Translations under genes and position numbers: made by a program
In this document: positions 12,106-25,436 of the stretch, piece after piece
Layout: each line of letters starts with the position of its first letter
How positions within the stretch are numbered: position 1 is the stretch's first letter
Notes under the pieces: model-generated
Told to the model about the DNA's origin: nothing
The model's database searches: none
The model's input: only the letters and a program-made list of their open reading frames with translations
From: Laguncularia racemosa
Taxonomy: Eukaryota; Streptophyta; Magnoliopsida; Myrtales; Combretaceae
Direction: 5' to 3'
Length of the DNA stretch: 64,000 nt
NCBI GenBank assembly: GCA_037954665.1
Contig: JBBMOL010000058.1
Coordinates: forward strand, 1,240,001 to 1,304,000

Positions 12106-15100
12106 ATGCCATACACCATCCAAAACGAAACCCTCAACAGACTCCAGATCTTACTCCGAAACCAAGCCCAAATCCCTTCCTACGATACAAATGACGCGTC
12201 TCTTCCGTCTCTACGCTCTTTCGGAGCCGCAATTTCGCAATTCGATCCTTCCGAGCCCAATTTCCGATGCAAGCATTGCAATGGAAAGTTGCTTAGAGGA
12301 AACGAGTCTTTGTTCTGCGTTTTTTGTGGTAAAGAACAGTTTGATCCTAAATCTCCTCCTGATCCTATCAATTTCAGGTCTACGGTTGGATATAAATGGT
12401 TGCTTGATTCCTTGAAAGTGGAAGGATCGGTAAGAAGTTCTTACTACTACTGTTATTTTTTGTGGTTCCTAGTTAGTTTTCGAGAAAAATTCGATCGAAA
12501 GTTGGAACTTTGTGTAGTTCTTACCCGTTTAACTATGTCTGTAATCGCGCAAATTGCCATGTAGGAATAAAAAAGAAGAAGCAAAAAGTAGTGAGTTTCT
12601 TATTGGGTAATTATTATAAATGACGTTTGTGATTGGTCGAGATATGGACGGGACACTTTATCTCTAATTACTCTTATGAATTTAGGAAAAGAGTAATGCG
12701 GTGGCTGGAGCTGATTGGAAGATTTTGATGATTTGCAGTAGTGTTACTCTTAATAAAGAATGTAAATTGCAGATTTCCTCGTGACCAATGCAGCATGATC
12801 ATCACTCTTCTGATGGAATAGGATTGGTCCCTGGACAAATGTAGTGTGTTCAGCCTACTGAGTTGGCAAAGAAAAGATTTTGTATAAGGGTTGCTCTTGC
12901 TCATTTATGTTACCCAGAGGTGTACCAACGTGTGTCCGTGTGTGTGTGTGTGTGAAAAATGATGACTTTTTAATGGATTGGGTGAAGAATTGCAAGGCAT
13001 GCTTCAATGGGTAGTGTGCAAAAGAAATTGTTTTAGAGGTGTTATAAGGGATTTGAGGTGGAAGTTAGAGATACACATTTATTGGACTTAGGGGGCATAT
13101 GATGTATTTGATCTATAGAGAATGGCCCAACGAGGAAGGAGATTTGACTTGTTTTTATGGTTAAATGAGGGTGGTGTTTGTTCTTCCCTATAATAATCTG
13201 CACTGAGTGAAAATAGGACAATATATAATACAATAGGATCTGATGGATCAAATACATCTAAATTTTTACTTTTGTACCTAGGATGGAAGCTATTAACCAA
13301 CGTTCTACCTAAGGAGAAAGCTATTGACCGACTTTATACCCTAAAATTTCATTTTCTAGGGTACATGCAGTGCTGTACATTTACACAGACATCTAAACAT
13401 GACCTTAAAGGATAGAGTTGTGACTGTAATTTCTCTTTGTTTGGTGAGCGGCGATCATAAAGTGTATATAGAGTACTCTGGATGACAGGCTTTCTTGAGA
13501 AAATAGATATTTTTCTACAGTTTTATTTGTCCTGGGGATTTGTGGCAAAATGAAAGAAAAAAGATTTCTTACTTGTCCTGAAGGCAGTAGGTTGAGTTTT
13601 CATTTCAAGCTGTAGTTCTTATTGCTTGTAGGGCTGATTAACAAGTTTTGTATCAATTAAGTCTATGATAATGAGAATGGTTCTTCATAATTCTACTCAG
13701 TTTTTAAGAGCACCAATTCCTGGTGGAACCTTGCCATGGGCTTTGTGCTTTTGGATTATTGGGTTCACTTCTTGCTCTGTACATTTTGTTACTGAAGCAC
13801 TAATTTGTTTTCTCTGATCCCCAGAATGTTGACTACATGTGTGGATAGATAAGCTTTATCATAAATTGCTAGATTGATTGTTCAGTATTCCTTTTTTCCC
13901 CTTTTCCTCTAAATTCAATTTTATTTTAATAGGCTTGGGATTCAGCACTTCATTGAGGAATTATTTTCTTCTGTTAATCACATTCTTAGATCATCTATTT
14001 TCCACTTTTAAATAGAGAACTAAATACAATTCTATAATTTGTAATCGCATTCTGTGATGGAGTTCTTTCACAGTCATTGATATGGCAGTTTGCAATGAAC
14101 TTCTTGTCTTATGTTACACAGCTAAGGGCTTAATGAAGATAATGGGTAACAAAGTTGTCCATTTGTTTGCAGGAGACTGTTGTGCTAGATTCTGATGCTA
14201 AAGATTCTAAGAGAGGGCAAAATACACCAGAAGAGACAATCTCTATTTCCGATCTACTAAATTTGGAAATCAGATGGTTTCCAAAGCATGAAATTCCTAA
14301 AACTGGTGCTTCCAATGAGGTGAATGCTAAGCAGAAAGGTTCACTGAAACTTTCTGGAGTTGACTTTGACAGTTTCTTTGCTGAACCAAAAAGAAAAGAT
14401 ACTTCACTGGTATCTGTGGAGCCTTTTCCAGTTCACCGGCAGGAGCATGTTACAGGGAGAAATGCTTTTCAGGGTTCAGGAGATCTGAGTTTATTTGAGA
14501 ATGTTCAGCCTTCGACTGCACCCAAACAGTCTTCACAACAACAGAGTGGAGACATTTCCTCTGCTTGGGATGCAGAGTTTCAGTTTGCTGGTTCTGGCAA
14601 TCTTAGTAAAGATACAGGATCATCTGACCCATTTAAAAGTGCTTCCGTAGATCTGTTTGCACCTCAGAATTCTGGATCATCAGACCCATTTGCAAATACT
14701 GCAGCTGACTTGTCCGTACATATGGATGTGATCTTTGGATCGGGAAAAAAATCTAGCAGTTTTGACTTAAAGAATGCACAACCATCTGCTTCATCAGCTG
14801 CTGACGATTGGTTTCAAGATGAACCAAGAACTGCTTCAACTTCTAGTACAGTAGGCCATTCTGAGCAAACTCAAAAGGTTAATTTTGATGATGCTAAGAC
14901 TGAGGTGGCGACTGCTAGCTCTTTTGATAATATAGATTGTATTCAAGGTGATCAGTGGCAAACGGCCAGCCCTAGTGCACATCATAATAAGGCTGTTGAT
15001 ACAAATGATGAATCCTTTGATGATTGGAGTGACTTTACCAGCTCAACTAGTCCTGGAAGTAATCTAAATAGTTCTTTGAAAGATACTGTTGATCATGGGA

Positions 15101-16125
15101 CACCTTTGCAGAAAACAACAGACTTAAATTTTTTCAATTCTCCTAGTAATTCCAAAGAGAAGGACTTTGGCACCTCTGATCAAGCTGATCTCTTTTTGCG
15201 AGCAACTGACCGTCAAAGCAACTTTTTTGACGGAGGTTTCGTGAAATCTGAAGCATCCGTCTCTACAAGGCATGTACATATGGGCAGAACTTTTTATGTG
15301 CTTAAATCTGTGTGTAATGGAAAAGTATTTCTGGTGGCTGCATACATGCAACATGGTTTTTCGTTAGCATTACATGCATGTTGGTTCTTTGGTGATTATA
15401 TAACTATATCTCACACTATGAAAGATTGATATCTCATCTAATACCCTGCCTACCTGAAAATAGCGTAGTTGTTAGTGCGTGATCCTTGCACAGAAAGGTG
15501 CATTGAATTTTTTTTCTTTCTTTTTCCTTTTTTTTTCCTTTTCTTTTTCCTTTTCTTTTTCCTTTTTTTTTCCTTTAATAATCAAGTATAATAATGACAG
15601 ACTATCTTCAAATAACTGGGCATGGTGATGTCATCTACTATGAAACACTTTAAATGATTGTAAAGCCTTCTTTACTTATCCCCAAAGACAGAAGAGAGAG
15701 AAGTGTGTTTTTTGTGTGGGGGTTTTGGTGGTCATAGAAGATATAGTGCATGGCTATAGTGTGATTGTTTTATTTCTTCACAATTTGGTGGGAAATTTGC
15801 CATAAATACTGCTGTGGAGTTTTAGCTTATATTTTTTGGTGGGGTACTAGCAGAGTCTGTTTACTTCCTCCTAGCTTTACTATTTTATACTTTCCAACTT
15901 CTCAGTCTCATTGGTTTCTGTTGCTTATTTAGGATGGATGACACAAATGCTAAAGATGGAAGCAGTGTAGAACATGTGAAAGAAAACAATAATGCAAGTG
16001 TAACCGAGATGCGTGCAAATGATGTCAAGATGCTTGTTTCTCAAATGTCTGACCTTTCTTTCATGCTCGATAGCAATCTTTCGGTTCCCCACAAATCTGA
16101 ACATTCTGATGTTAATTTGAGCTGA
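12106..16125 (+). CDS. Plant protein with N-terminal CxxC...CxxC domain (DUF7815-like), three exons
   Basis: Exons 12106-12429, 14173-15269 and 15933-16125 join to 538 codons (537 aa plus TGA). Exon 1 encodes a compact domain with two CxxC pairs (CKHCNGKLLRG..., CVFCG), probably a zinc ribbon, followed by PPDPINFRSTVGYKWLLDSL; I associate this with the plant-specific DUF7815 family, from memory. The middle (exon 2) is Ser/Asp/Phe-rich and disordered-looking, with repeated SSDPF and acidic-aromatic motifs (SFDDWSDF, ADDWFQDE). The C-terminus has a conserved-looking helix VKMLVSQMSDLSFML. Splice phases are 0 and 2. Intron 1 is GT-AG (1,743 bp); intron 2 uses a GC donor. A CT-rich 5' UTR precedes the ATG. 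Function is unknown to me; no catalytic motif is visible. Extra small exons in intron 2 cannot be excluded. Confidence 0.8.
12430..14172 (+). other. Intron 1 of the DUF7815-like gene
   Basis: The donor TCG|GTAAGA follows codon 108 and the acceptor TTTGCAG|GAG keeps phase 0. It contains a short (GT)n near 12,938 and no obvious transposon. Confidence 0.75.
15270..15932 (+). other. Intron 2 of the DUF7815-like gene, GC-AG type
   Basis: Exon 2 must end in phase 2 to read exon 3 (which opens G-ATG-GAT-GAC). The only nearby donor giving that phase is ACAAG|GCATGT at 15,270. The nearby GT at 15,274 would put a TGA into the third codon of exon 3. The acceptor is TTATTTAG|GATGG. The intron holds a 70-bp polypyrimidine run (CCTTTTCTTTTT repeats, about 15,508-15,577). 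Confidence 0.65.
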
Positions 16126-19100
16126 GTCTTCCCCTTCGAAAATTTTCTCTTTGATGGTTAGTTTTTGTGATGCATTCCTTATTGTTTCAAGTATCTTTCT
16201 TTGTTAAATTGTTCCAGCTGCCATTGTGGCTTTTAATTGTTGGCTGTTTACCTCTGTTATTATTTGAGGCATGTACAAACTATTTTTGCATTTGTATTTG
16301 GCATGTATGAGAAGGGCACCATAATGATTCTGATGGATTTGGACACGTGAATAGATTGCTTAACTGATGTGGCTTCGAAGGACTTAAGAGTTGAGGTGAG
16401 GACTTTATTTTGTTATTCTCTTAGATAGTTTCTCTTATAATGAATATGTAATCCTGTCATATCACTTCTACTCTTATACACTCAACAATAGTAAAAAAGC
16501 GGAAAACAGTTTTTACAACTCTTTTCTTAGCCTTACTGTATGTATTCTTCTTTCATCATTGGATAATATAGACATTCACTCACTTCACAAACACTCTCTG
16601 TCTTAGTTCTTATTGATGGTTTACAAATTATGCTACATCCCCTTTTATGGTAATAATTATCTGAGTGGGATATTAGGATTCCAATGGCTTGATGGCTTGA
16701 TTGCTGGTTATTGAACTCTACGGTTCCGGATTACTAGGAAAGCTTTTTGTACGCTAAGTTTATGAAAGAATTTTGGGAATTTAATTTCGGGGAGGAGTCA
16801 ACAAGTTAATGGCCCCTTAATTCATTTATCACGATTTGAGATTGCTGCTTTTAAAGCTAAACAATCTTTTCATTGCTGCTTATATTGAAACATCGGGATG
16901 AATTGCAGAGTCTAGTGCCTTCCCAACATGTTTTTCTGGTAATATGGCTGGCTATCCGTGTGATTTACTAAGTAAATGAATTCATTGTGAGCCAAGAAAC
17001 TGGTTAATGGCTTGATGCTAGGCTTCATGATTTGTGTTAAACCATATTCATGATCAAATATTAGTGATGGATCTGTAGCTGTCTTTTAATAGGAAATATT
17101 ATCTGATTCGACGAATTGAGAATGAAAAGCATGTCTCCGCGGCTATGGTTGGTAGTTTTATGCCAATAGGTATGGTTATTGGTTAAGGTTAGTAATAAAT
17201 GATGTAATAAACCTAATGAAAGGCCTGGAAGGATAACAAATGTTTTGATGAGTCTCGGGAATTTACATGTTGATAATCCATTAGACGGTGAAAAGAGCTT
17301 GGTCATAGAATCAGATCAATCTAAAACATTTGTGGACTGGAAATTAAACGATGGAAGAACCTAATTTTTGTAGGTACTTCTTTTCCCTTGCTTTTTCCTT
17401 GATGTTAATTTAGCTTTTGATGATAATATAGATGGTAAACAGATAGTGGGCATATGTGCTTCAGACCATATGGCCCCTAAGGATCATTTTTTTACTTACA
17501 CGGTTTAACAAAACTAATCCTTACCCGATGGGTTGAAATAGTTCAGAATTATTAGACATGAAAATTCATAAAAGTTGATGAGTTGATACAATCTCAAAAT
17601 TTGAAAGCCATGCTTTGTTTTAAACGAGCCTTCCAGGATCAACTGGCCACTGCAAAAGCAATGGTTACATTTGAGCATCCTCAAACCAAGAAAGACCAAA
17701 TTACCCAAAAAAAAAAAAAGAAAGACCAAAGACTGCAGAAGCCTTTACGATCAAGTGACATAAATATTGGTATTCCATCTGATAGAACCCCCAATAGTTG
17801 TATTACATATAGTATTGGAGCCAAAAAAAAAAAAAAGAAAAAAAAAGGAAAAAAACCCACTTCCAATCAACAGCCGATGCAACTTAGAAGGAAATAATTC
17901 CTCCAATGTTACTGGTGCCAATTTTAATAATTCCGCTCTCTCTTCAGTTTATGATGATGTAACAAAACTAACTTTGTTTCATGCAAGAATGCTAAGATCA
18001 GTACATTATTTAACGTCAAGGTTGACACAAATTTAAATTTGTAAATCCTTCCCTTTAAACAGTTTCTTTTATGATATTTACTCCATGACAGAACACATCG
18101 GCTTTCTTTTTCATCGTAATTTTTTTTCCTTTTGAGCTATTGTGAGATGATCTTTAAAGGCCTATAGAAGACATAGTCTCTTTGGTGCATTATACTTTCT
18201 CTCCGATGTTAATGATAAAAGATGTTACACTCTGAAATCATTATGGTACTGAGAGTTTGTCGCATATCCTACTTATGTAGAATACGTAAAGTTACAATTA
18301 TTAAGTGGGTTTTTAAACCAGTTTTAGGATTTTGCAACGTTTCACGGTCGTTGGTAAAAAATATACATGGTGAGACAAGAAAAGATAAATTAGGTCCTAA
18401 GGCTTATAGGTCCACAAAAGATACAATCTATAATTAATAGACCATGGAGCCACAGACAGCTCCTAATAAGTTTTAGTATAACTAAAAATATAAAAATATA
18501 GTCTAAAACATAACAAATCTCAATCATAAAAACATTTGACAATGTCTATCTTTGTAATCTCATTTCATATCTTCTCCTCGGAGTTATAACCTATTGAGTC
18601 ATATAGTAGATGAATAAAAATAGTAACATAAACACATACACGCATGTCAAATGAGCATACAACTAATGTAGCAGTTAATCATCGAGTTCAATTAATTTTC
18701 TTAATTAAACACCTAACATGGGAGTACTTATGACTAGAGACAAGGGGTCTAATTCTACCACGATAGACATTGAGGGTTAATGGAAATAGTCAGACTCCAT
18801 ATTGTAAAAAATCATTTACCTAATTAGTCTTGTCTAAGTAATCTTACCATTATGCGAACTCACTGATCACGGTCCAGTTATATCATATTGCCTGCCAGGT
18901 TCCATAAGCCCAGACAATTTCTGATATACATTCTCTCTGCTATATTGCTCATTATCTGACATAATATCACTTATTAGTTACCTGCCAAGCCACCTTTAGT
19001 GACCTAAATGCTTAACTACCGTGTTATTGTGATGTATATGATCACAACCATAATCTTGATCCAAGATTTGCCATTAGCTAGCTCAAGTAAGCACGTGCAA

Positions 19101-19687
19101 GTAACAAGTAGATACTTACTTGAGTTTGATTATTAGTCCAGTTAAATTTTTTAACTTAGCACACAACATGTAAGTTACTGCATACTTGAAAGGTAGACGT
19201 TTCCCGAATCGTAATTCGAGTTTCAATTGAGTTGGTTTTATGCATTAAAAGAAACTTATAAATCAATTGATTATTTTAAGTTTGGTTTAGGTTATTTAAG
19301 GCTCATACTAATTATGAGCTCAATTAGGGATATCTAGCCTTGATTAACTTTTAGCTAATTGTGGCTTGAATCATTTAAGATTTATTTAATTAAACCTAAT
19401 AAGTTATTTAAATTTTAAGTTTAGTTAGGTTTAAGGCCCAATTAGAGTATTTGGGCCCTTTAAGTATAGTAAGCCCAATTATGTTTAGAAATAGGCTAAT
19501 TAGCCCTAATTGATTTAGTTGAATCTAGTTATAATTACTAAATACAATTTAAGTCAAATTCGATTAATTCTATAAATTTTAAATTGACCTAGGCCTATTG
19601 TATTTACTTAGTCCCATTAGTTGTGTTACAAGCCTAGTTGATTTATTAAGTTTCATTATAGTTTCATTTTAGACCTTTAACTAATTT
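16126..19687. other. 3' flank and intergenic DNA
   Basis: 3' UTR of the upstream gene, then AT-rich sequence without recognisable coding. A-rich runs near 17,705 and 17,822 give spurious Lys-rich frames. From about 19,250 the text becomes rich in TTAGGCCCAATTAG-type phrases; the same style resumes at about 26,840, right of the inserted retroelement, so the two parts probably formed one older repeat. Confidence 0.4.
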
Positions 19688-19692
19688 AAAAT

Positions 19693-21025
19693 TGATGTGA
19701 AGCTAGTATACCCATCAAATTTTGTAGTATAATGCATTAAATACGGATATCGTCCTACGTAGATTATGAATACTAACACTAACCTATATCCTATTATCTA
19801 ACTGATAAATTATAGATATTTTTTGATCTAAAACCTATAACTAAATATTAACTAATGAATTAAGATTTTATTAAAAGACAGAAAGGCAGAGCAAATTAGA
19901 ATTAACTTTAAGATGAGAAAACTAGTATCTAAATTTTATTTCCCCTAAGAATTATTATATGATATTAACAAAAATTGTTCAAATCCTTCTTAAATTTCAT
20001 TAATAAGGGGAATTCTTAATTTAAGTTAATAACTTTCTTAAGCTTATTAACCCTAATATTAGAATTACCTATTTGAATCTCTTCATAATAGCATAATTTA
20101 AAAATTACATTAAAAATAATAAATTCCTGTAAACAAATTAATTAAATCTAGAAGAATTATGTAACTTATATCAAAGATTACATTAATTCTCTTTAAACAT
20201 GTTAGATCTAATTATACATCAGATTTCTTAATCCTAATGTATAATATAAAATAGATAGAATAATACTATAGCAATATTAATCTAAACAAAAATTTAGAAC
20301 ACATGTATAAATTGAGAAATATAAGAATTCATTAAGTGATAGAAATTCCAGTAATATAATAACCCTAAGATCTACAAGTCTAGATACTAAGAAAATTTAA
20401 GTACTAATTATATTGAAAACCGAATTCTTTAATGATGTATAAACATTTATCATCAAGGAAATCAATTAAAACTAAGAAAAACCTTAATTTCTTGAAGTGT
20501 AAAAAGATAGCTTTCTTATCTCTCTAAAAACCATAGAACAAATAAGATATAACTTCTCTCTCCCTTTTCCTTTATATAGTGAGTGTAAAAAACTTTATAT
20601 TTTAGGCTAACACGTTGTCCAATATGGTTGTGTTTTGAGTCGTGTTAAATTCGTTGATCAAAATCTTGTAAAACTGGACATTGTAGCAGACATAGTTGTG
20701 TTTGGAGGTCGTGCATAAATCGTGCTTTAAAATTAATTATCTTAGAGAGATACACGTGTAATGAACACAATCGTGTCTAGCCCCCATGTAACTTTTTGTG
20801 AAGCTTCAAATTCAACATGCTTTGATCATGATCATGTTTGGGTCGTGTCTAGTTTCAAAACCTCATAACTTTTTCTATTTAACTCCAAATTGAGTAAAAT
20901 TGAATTCATTTTCTTCCTTTTTAATTCAACTATCCACCAAAGTCTTAAAATCAAAATATTACTCAATTAAAATTCAAATTCTTTAAAAACATGCCAAAAT
21001 TAAGGAAAAAATACATTAAAGCTCA

Positions 21026-21079
<54 letters not shown>

Positions 21080-21091
21080 GAGCACCTATCA
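19693..21091 (-). repeat. 3' LTR of the Athila/Tat-type element
   Basis: It aligns with 25437-26829 along its length (AAATTTTGTAGTATAATG..., AAGATTTTATTAAAAGACAG, etc.). It starts TGATAGGTGCTC on the minus strand and is preceded in that sense by a purine run (GTGTAGGGAAATT) that may be the polypurine tract. A (TA)n run at about 21,028-21,076 is far longer here than in the partner LTR. Confidence 0.85.
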
Positions 21092-22469
21092 AATTTCCCT
21101 ACACTTAAGCATTTACTTATCCTTAAGCAAATTAATCGAATCAAATGGTAGGATAAGAAATAATTAATCAACTTCTTATTATTCAAGAAATCATTCAAAA
21201 GAATTCTTATTTAATCTTATAATAGTTTAAGAAACAAACTCTTAATTAACTTATAGTTTGAAAAGAAAATTAACTATAACTCTTACAGTTTTCACTTAAC
21301 CAACCGTCTTAAATATATAAAAGATTTGAAATTTAAATTATCATCTCCTCAATCAAGAAAAAATCATAAACACTTTATTAACTTTACTAAAATGCATACA
21401 CCCCATTCTTGAATTTTACTAAACACTATAATATAAGATAAATATATCTACTTATCCCTTAGTCATTTCTCTATTTTTTTAGGTAGTTTCATCTGTCAAT
21501 AAGTCCTAGACCAGATGACCTTAGGCTATTAGGTTTTAAGATACCCTTTTTGGATTATCTACTACCTTTATTTGATAGAGCTTATTACTTACGTTTAGCC
21601 TTAATATGAACTTTTCTCATGACCCTTTTAGCAAGTTTTAAACCGATAATCCCAAGTTCTTCACTCAAGTTAATAGGTGTTATTCTACACAAAGAAGGCA
21701 TTCCGCAGGTTTAATTACTCGAGTCAACGAGGCCAATAGCTAAACTTTATTATTTATTTTATCTTTAACTATATTGATTTTTCAAGAAATTTTCAAATGA
21801 TAAATATCAACTATTTACTTATTGAGGATTATAGTGCTCTAAAAATATTAAAGGAAAAAGATATACATCAAAGTAAGTTTAAAAAAAAAATCATGACTAG
21901 TTCTTAACTAGTGATGCTATTCAAAATTTTAAATCTTCAAGTTCAAAACTAAGTAATAAGTAGCTATTAAAGTATTTATTGATCAAGTGCTCTATACTAC
22001 CCAATGAGTTGTTTTATACCAAATTACAAGTTAACTTAATGATTTCCAAGTTAAATGAACAAATTTGATGATTTCTTAAATAACCACAAATTTTAGAACC
22101 CCCTTCCCCACACTTAGAGCCATACATTGCCCTCAATATACAAATACAAAGAAAAATAAATGAAATAAGAATAAAAGAAAAAAAAAATGAGGCAGGTAGT
22201 GGGGAAAAGAACTAGTACTCTCTTGAATATAGCATTTGTTCCATTCCAAATGTGCGTAGTGTCTAAAGTGGTTGATTTTGAATGCTTTAAACAAGCAAAG
22301 GCTATAAAAGATAAAAAGGAACAGAAATATAAAACAACAGTTAAAAGAAAAAAATTATTAAAATCTAGTTTAGCAAGCCAAACATGTCTCGTTAGTACAT
22401 CAAAGAAAACAAAGATATTCTTCATAGTAATCATGATTAGAATCTCCTCATCTCCTTGTGTCCGTGCCT

Positions 22470-22900
22470 AAAAAATAAAATAGGGGATTTAGGATCAACA
22501 TAATCGAGACATGATTGTGTCTAAAGATCATATATCTCTCAAAAAATTAAAACAAGGCACAACTGACACGACCTTAGACATGATTGTGTCTAAAGGTCGT
22601 GTAACTCTTGGTAAAGTTTTACATTCTTCGGATGTTTTGACATGACCTTAACATGATCATGTCTAATGGTAGTGTAACTCTCAGCAAAGATTAAATCAAA
22701 ACTTTATTAGACACGACATAAACATGATCATGTCAAAAAGTCATGTAACTCTTAGATTTTTTTTTTTTTATATATAAATGGCCTTGATGCAACTTTGACA
22801 TGCTTGTGTCTGATGGTTATGTTATATTCGGAGAGCGGTATACATTTGACGCGCCCTTGACATGATCGTGTTTAGTGGTTGCGTCAAACTTGCAAAAAAA
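22470..22900. repeat. Decayed tandem units built on nested inverted repeats (GACACGACC...GGTCGTGT)
   Basis: Five or six diverged units of roughly 85 bp in the 3' untranslated part of the Athila/Tat-type element, each with an ACATGATCGTGTCTAA-like core and a GTCGTGTAACTCT tail. The clearest unit (22566-22602) folds into a 15-bp stem with one bulged A and a six-base loop. Related wording occurs in the LTRs (20,600-20,860). Confidence 0.65.
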
Positions 22901-23177
22901 AAAATTAGCTTGCTTTTTCTTTTTTAAATAACTAAATGTAGAAAAATGAAAATAAATTTAATTAAATTAAATTAAGAAAAGCTTAATTGGAAAACTAAAC
23001 TTTGGTTGCCTCCTAAGAAGCATTTTTGTTTAATGTTGTTAGCTCAACGCACTTCTCTTTTTTTTTAGTTAAGTAGACAACTATGAAAAATTTGGTGTTC
23101 AAATTACTTAAATTTACTCGGATTCTTTTCTTGCCATGAATGAGACGTTGTTAAACTGGGTTTGTGTAAATGCCATC

Positions 23178-23871
23178 CTACAAACAAGTAGAACTAAGTA
23201 GGTTAGATGCATTTAGGTAATAACATGTATCATTACTCTTAGGAGGTTGTTGAATTGTGTTAAGCGTCTTGAATGTTCTTTTTTTATCCCCAACTTTTAG
23301 AGTTAACATTTCATTTCTTACATCTATAACTGCCCTAAAAGTAACTAGGAAAGGGCAACCTAAAATTAGTGGTGCTTCGATGTTCTTATTTGTATCTAGG
23401 ATTACAAAGTCCATTGGAAAAATGAATGTATCCATTTTAACCAACATATCTTCAATAATATTGATGGGGGTACTTTACGGGCCTATTGACTAATTAAATG
23501 CTCATATGTGTTAGTTTAGGGTTCCTTAATTCTAACTTTTTAAACATATGATGTGGCATTAAATTTATATTTGCACCTAGGTCAGCTAGAGCTTCATTTA
23601 TTGATAAATTGCCAATAAGAGAGAGTAGAGTAAAACTCCTAGGATATTTCAATTTTTGTGGCAGCTTATTTTGCATTAGCGCTAAGCATTTCTCATTTAA
23701 TGTTACAGTTGATATCTCTTCCAACTTCCTCTTATTAGAGAGTAGTTCCTTCAAGCACTTGGCGTACTTGGGCATTTGTGATAGGGCATTAACAAAAGGT
23801 AAGTTAATATGTAACTGCTTAAACAAATCGAGAAACTTATCAAATTGCTCATCAAAGTGGTCTTTCTTCAA
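23178..23871 (-). pseudogene. Retroelement aspartic protease region (gag-pro)
   Basis: Minus-strand frame 23494-23871 carries LPFVNALSQMPKYAKCLKEL, typical of the gag-pro linker of plant Athila/Tat gypsy elements, then a protease active-site block ALADLGANINLMP, where the usual D-[ST]-G is D-L-G. Frame 23178-23447 continues with DFVILDTNKN and APLILGCPFL, the C-terminal protease hairpin. The two frames are separated by a stop and a small shift. Non-functional by its breaks. Confidence 0.8.
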
Positions 23872-24351
23872 GTGCTGAGGATAGGGTACGGGTAATCTAT
23901 ATTCCTTCAGTTTTGGTGACTCTATACTTTCTTTTTCTTTAACTTCCTTTCATTCCTAGTTGACCTATTTATAGTTTTCTGTTTAACTTGCAACTCCCTT
24001 ATACTTCTAAGGGTTACTGCTTTCATATGCTTTATAGGGTTCATCTCGATGTTTCCTAGCAATGTCCTTATTGTCTTTTAGCAATTATCTTTGCAACTTG
24101 CAAGTTGTTCCACTTGATTTTCTAGGCTATGAATGGATGCTTCTTGATTCCTTAAAGAAGTTTATGTATTCTACAATCTAACTTTATTAGTTTGAATATA
24201 TTTAGTTAAAAATTCTTTTAAACCTAATTTATTCTCTTGTGGTGTGGCTCGCTGAATTCCTGGGGGAGCCAAGATCATCCTTTGTTGATTTTGATTGTAG
24301 TTACTCTAAGAAAAATTCAGATGATTTCTCCATCAAGGATTATAGGTGTTA

Positions 24352-25250
24352 TTATAGGAGTTGTTTTGTAGTGTAGAAGAGTTTCCTAAATAGTTTGCTT
24401 GTTCCCACTGACCCTGTACATCGACTTCTCCTGAGTTTCATTTGGGATTGATAGAAAGTGCTACTAATGGCATCAACCTTATTAGCTAAGGTTATCACTA
24501 TATCTAATTCGTAGATGCCTACCGCTATGTTCCTCACCTTAGCACCTTCCCATTGAGAGTTGTTTATAATTATGTCCTTAATCAATGATTGAACCTCTTC
24601 AGGTGTTTTAGTATTTAACGTCCCTCCAGTAACGGTATCTATCATTTACCTGGTTGATAGATTCAAACCACTGTAGAAAGTTTAAATATACATCTTCTCA
24701 ATAGCTTCTTAGATCTCTCCCTAGTATCATATAAGGTCTCGATTTTTAATTGAGTATAAGATGATATGTCCTTCTTGAGTTTGGTGGTTTTAGCAAGTGG
24801 AAAGTATTTTCCCAAAAACTTTCGAGTCATATCATACTAATTAGTGATAGATGCCCTTGGAAGTAAATTTAGCCACTGTTTTGCTCGACCACTTAGCGAG
24901 AAGGGGAAGAGTCACAATTTGATCACATCATCTAAAGCCCCATTGATCTTAAAGGTGTCGCAAGATGTGAGCATTGGGATCTTTATCTTGTAATCTATCA
25001 AACTGAATGAACTGTTGCACCATTTGTATAATATGAGGTTAAATTTGAAAGTTATTAGTAGCAATATGTGGCCTAACGATACTTGAGTCGGCTTAAACTA
25101 AATTGGGTTTGGAGTAATTGGATATAGTCTACTATTGGTTTTAGTTTTCGTTATCCATGATTTCCAACTCATCCTCTTCCTCTTTTGCCTTTATTCTCAA
25201 AGGAGAGCCTTGATTTACTTCCTCTACTATTTGCTGAACCATTTTTCGTA
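24352..25250 (-). pseudogene. Athila/Tat-type gag remnant
   Basis: The open part (24352-24645) reads GGTLNTKTPEEVQSLIKDI...NNSQWE, the conserved C-terminal gag segment of Athila/Tat-type elements. Upstream, broken frames keep FYSGL/WFESINQ-like wording around 24,660 and further gag-like text to about 25,250. Several stops and shifts are present. Confidence 0.7.
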
Positions 25251-25412
25251 AATGCTTAGTTGTCCTTTCAATTTTTGAATAAAAAATTAGTACATTTGAT
25301 GGAGTATTTTTGATCATGCAATACCAAAAAAAAAAAAAAAAAAGAAATGAAAAACAAGAAACATAAAAAAATGGTTAAATTAATAAAGTAATTAGTATCC
25401 TTAATATCGAAA

Positions 25413-25430
25413 TCCTTGATAACAGCGTTA
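25413..25430 (-). other. Degraded primer binding site of the Athila/Tat-type element
   Basis: The + strand reads TCCTTGATAACAGCGTTA. The canonical plant PBS of this group on that strand is TCCCCGGCAACGGCGCCA (recalled). All 18 positions align, with seven differences, every one a C-to-T or G-to-A transition, as expected from deamination of methylated DNA. It lies 6 bp inside the right LTR boundary. Confidence 0.75.
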
Positions 25431-25436
25431 AAAACT

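Noticed and set aside
17583..17897. Lys-rich small protein
   Set aside because: Frame made by A-runs (17,705 and 17,822), with no conserved text.
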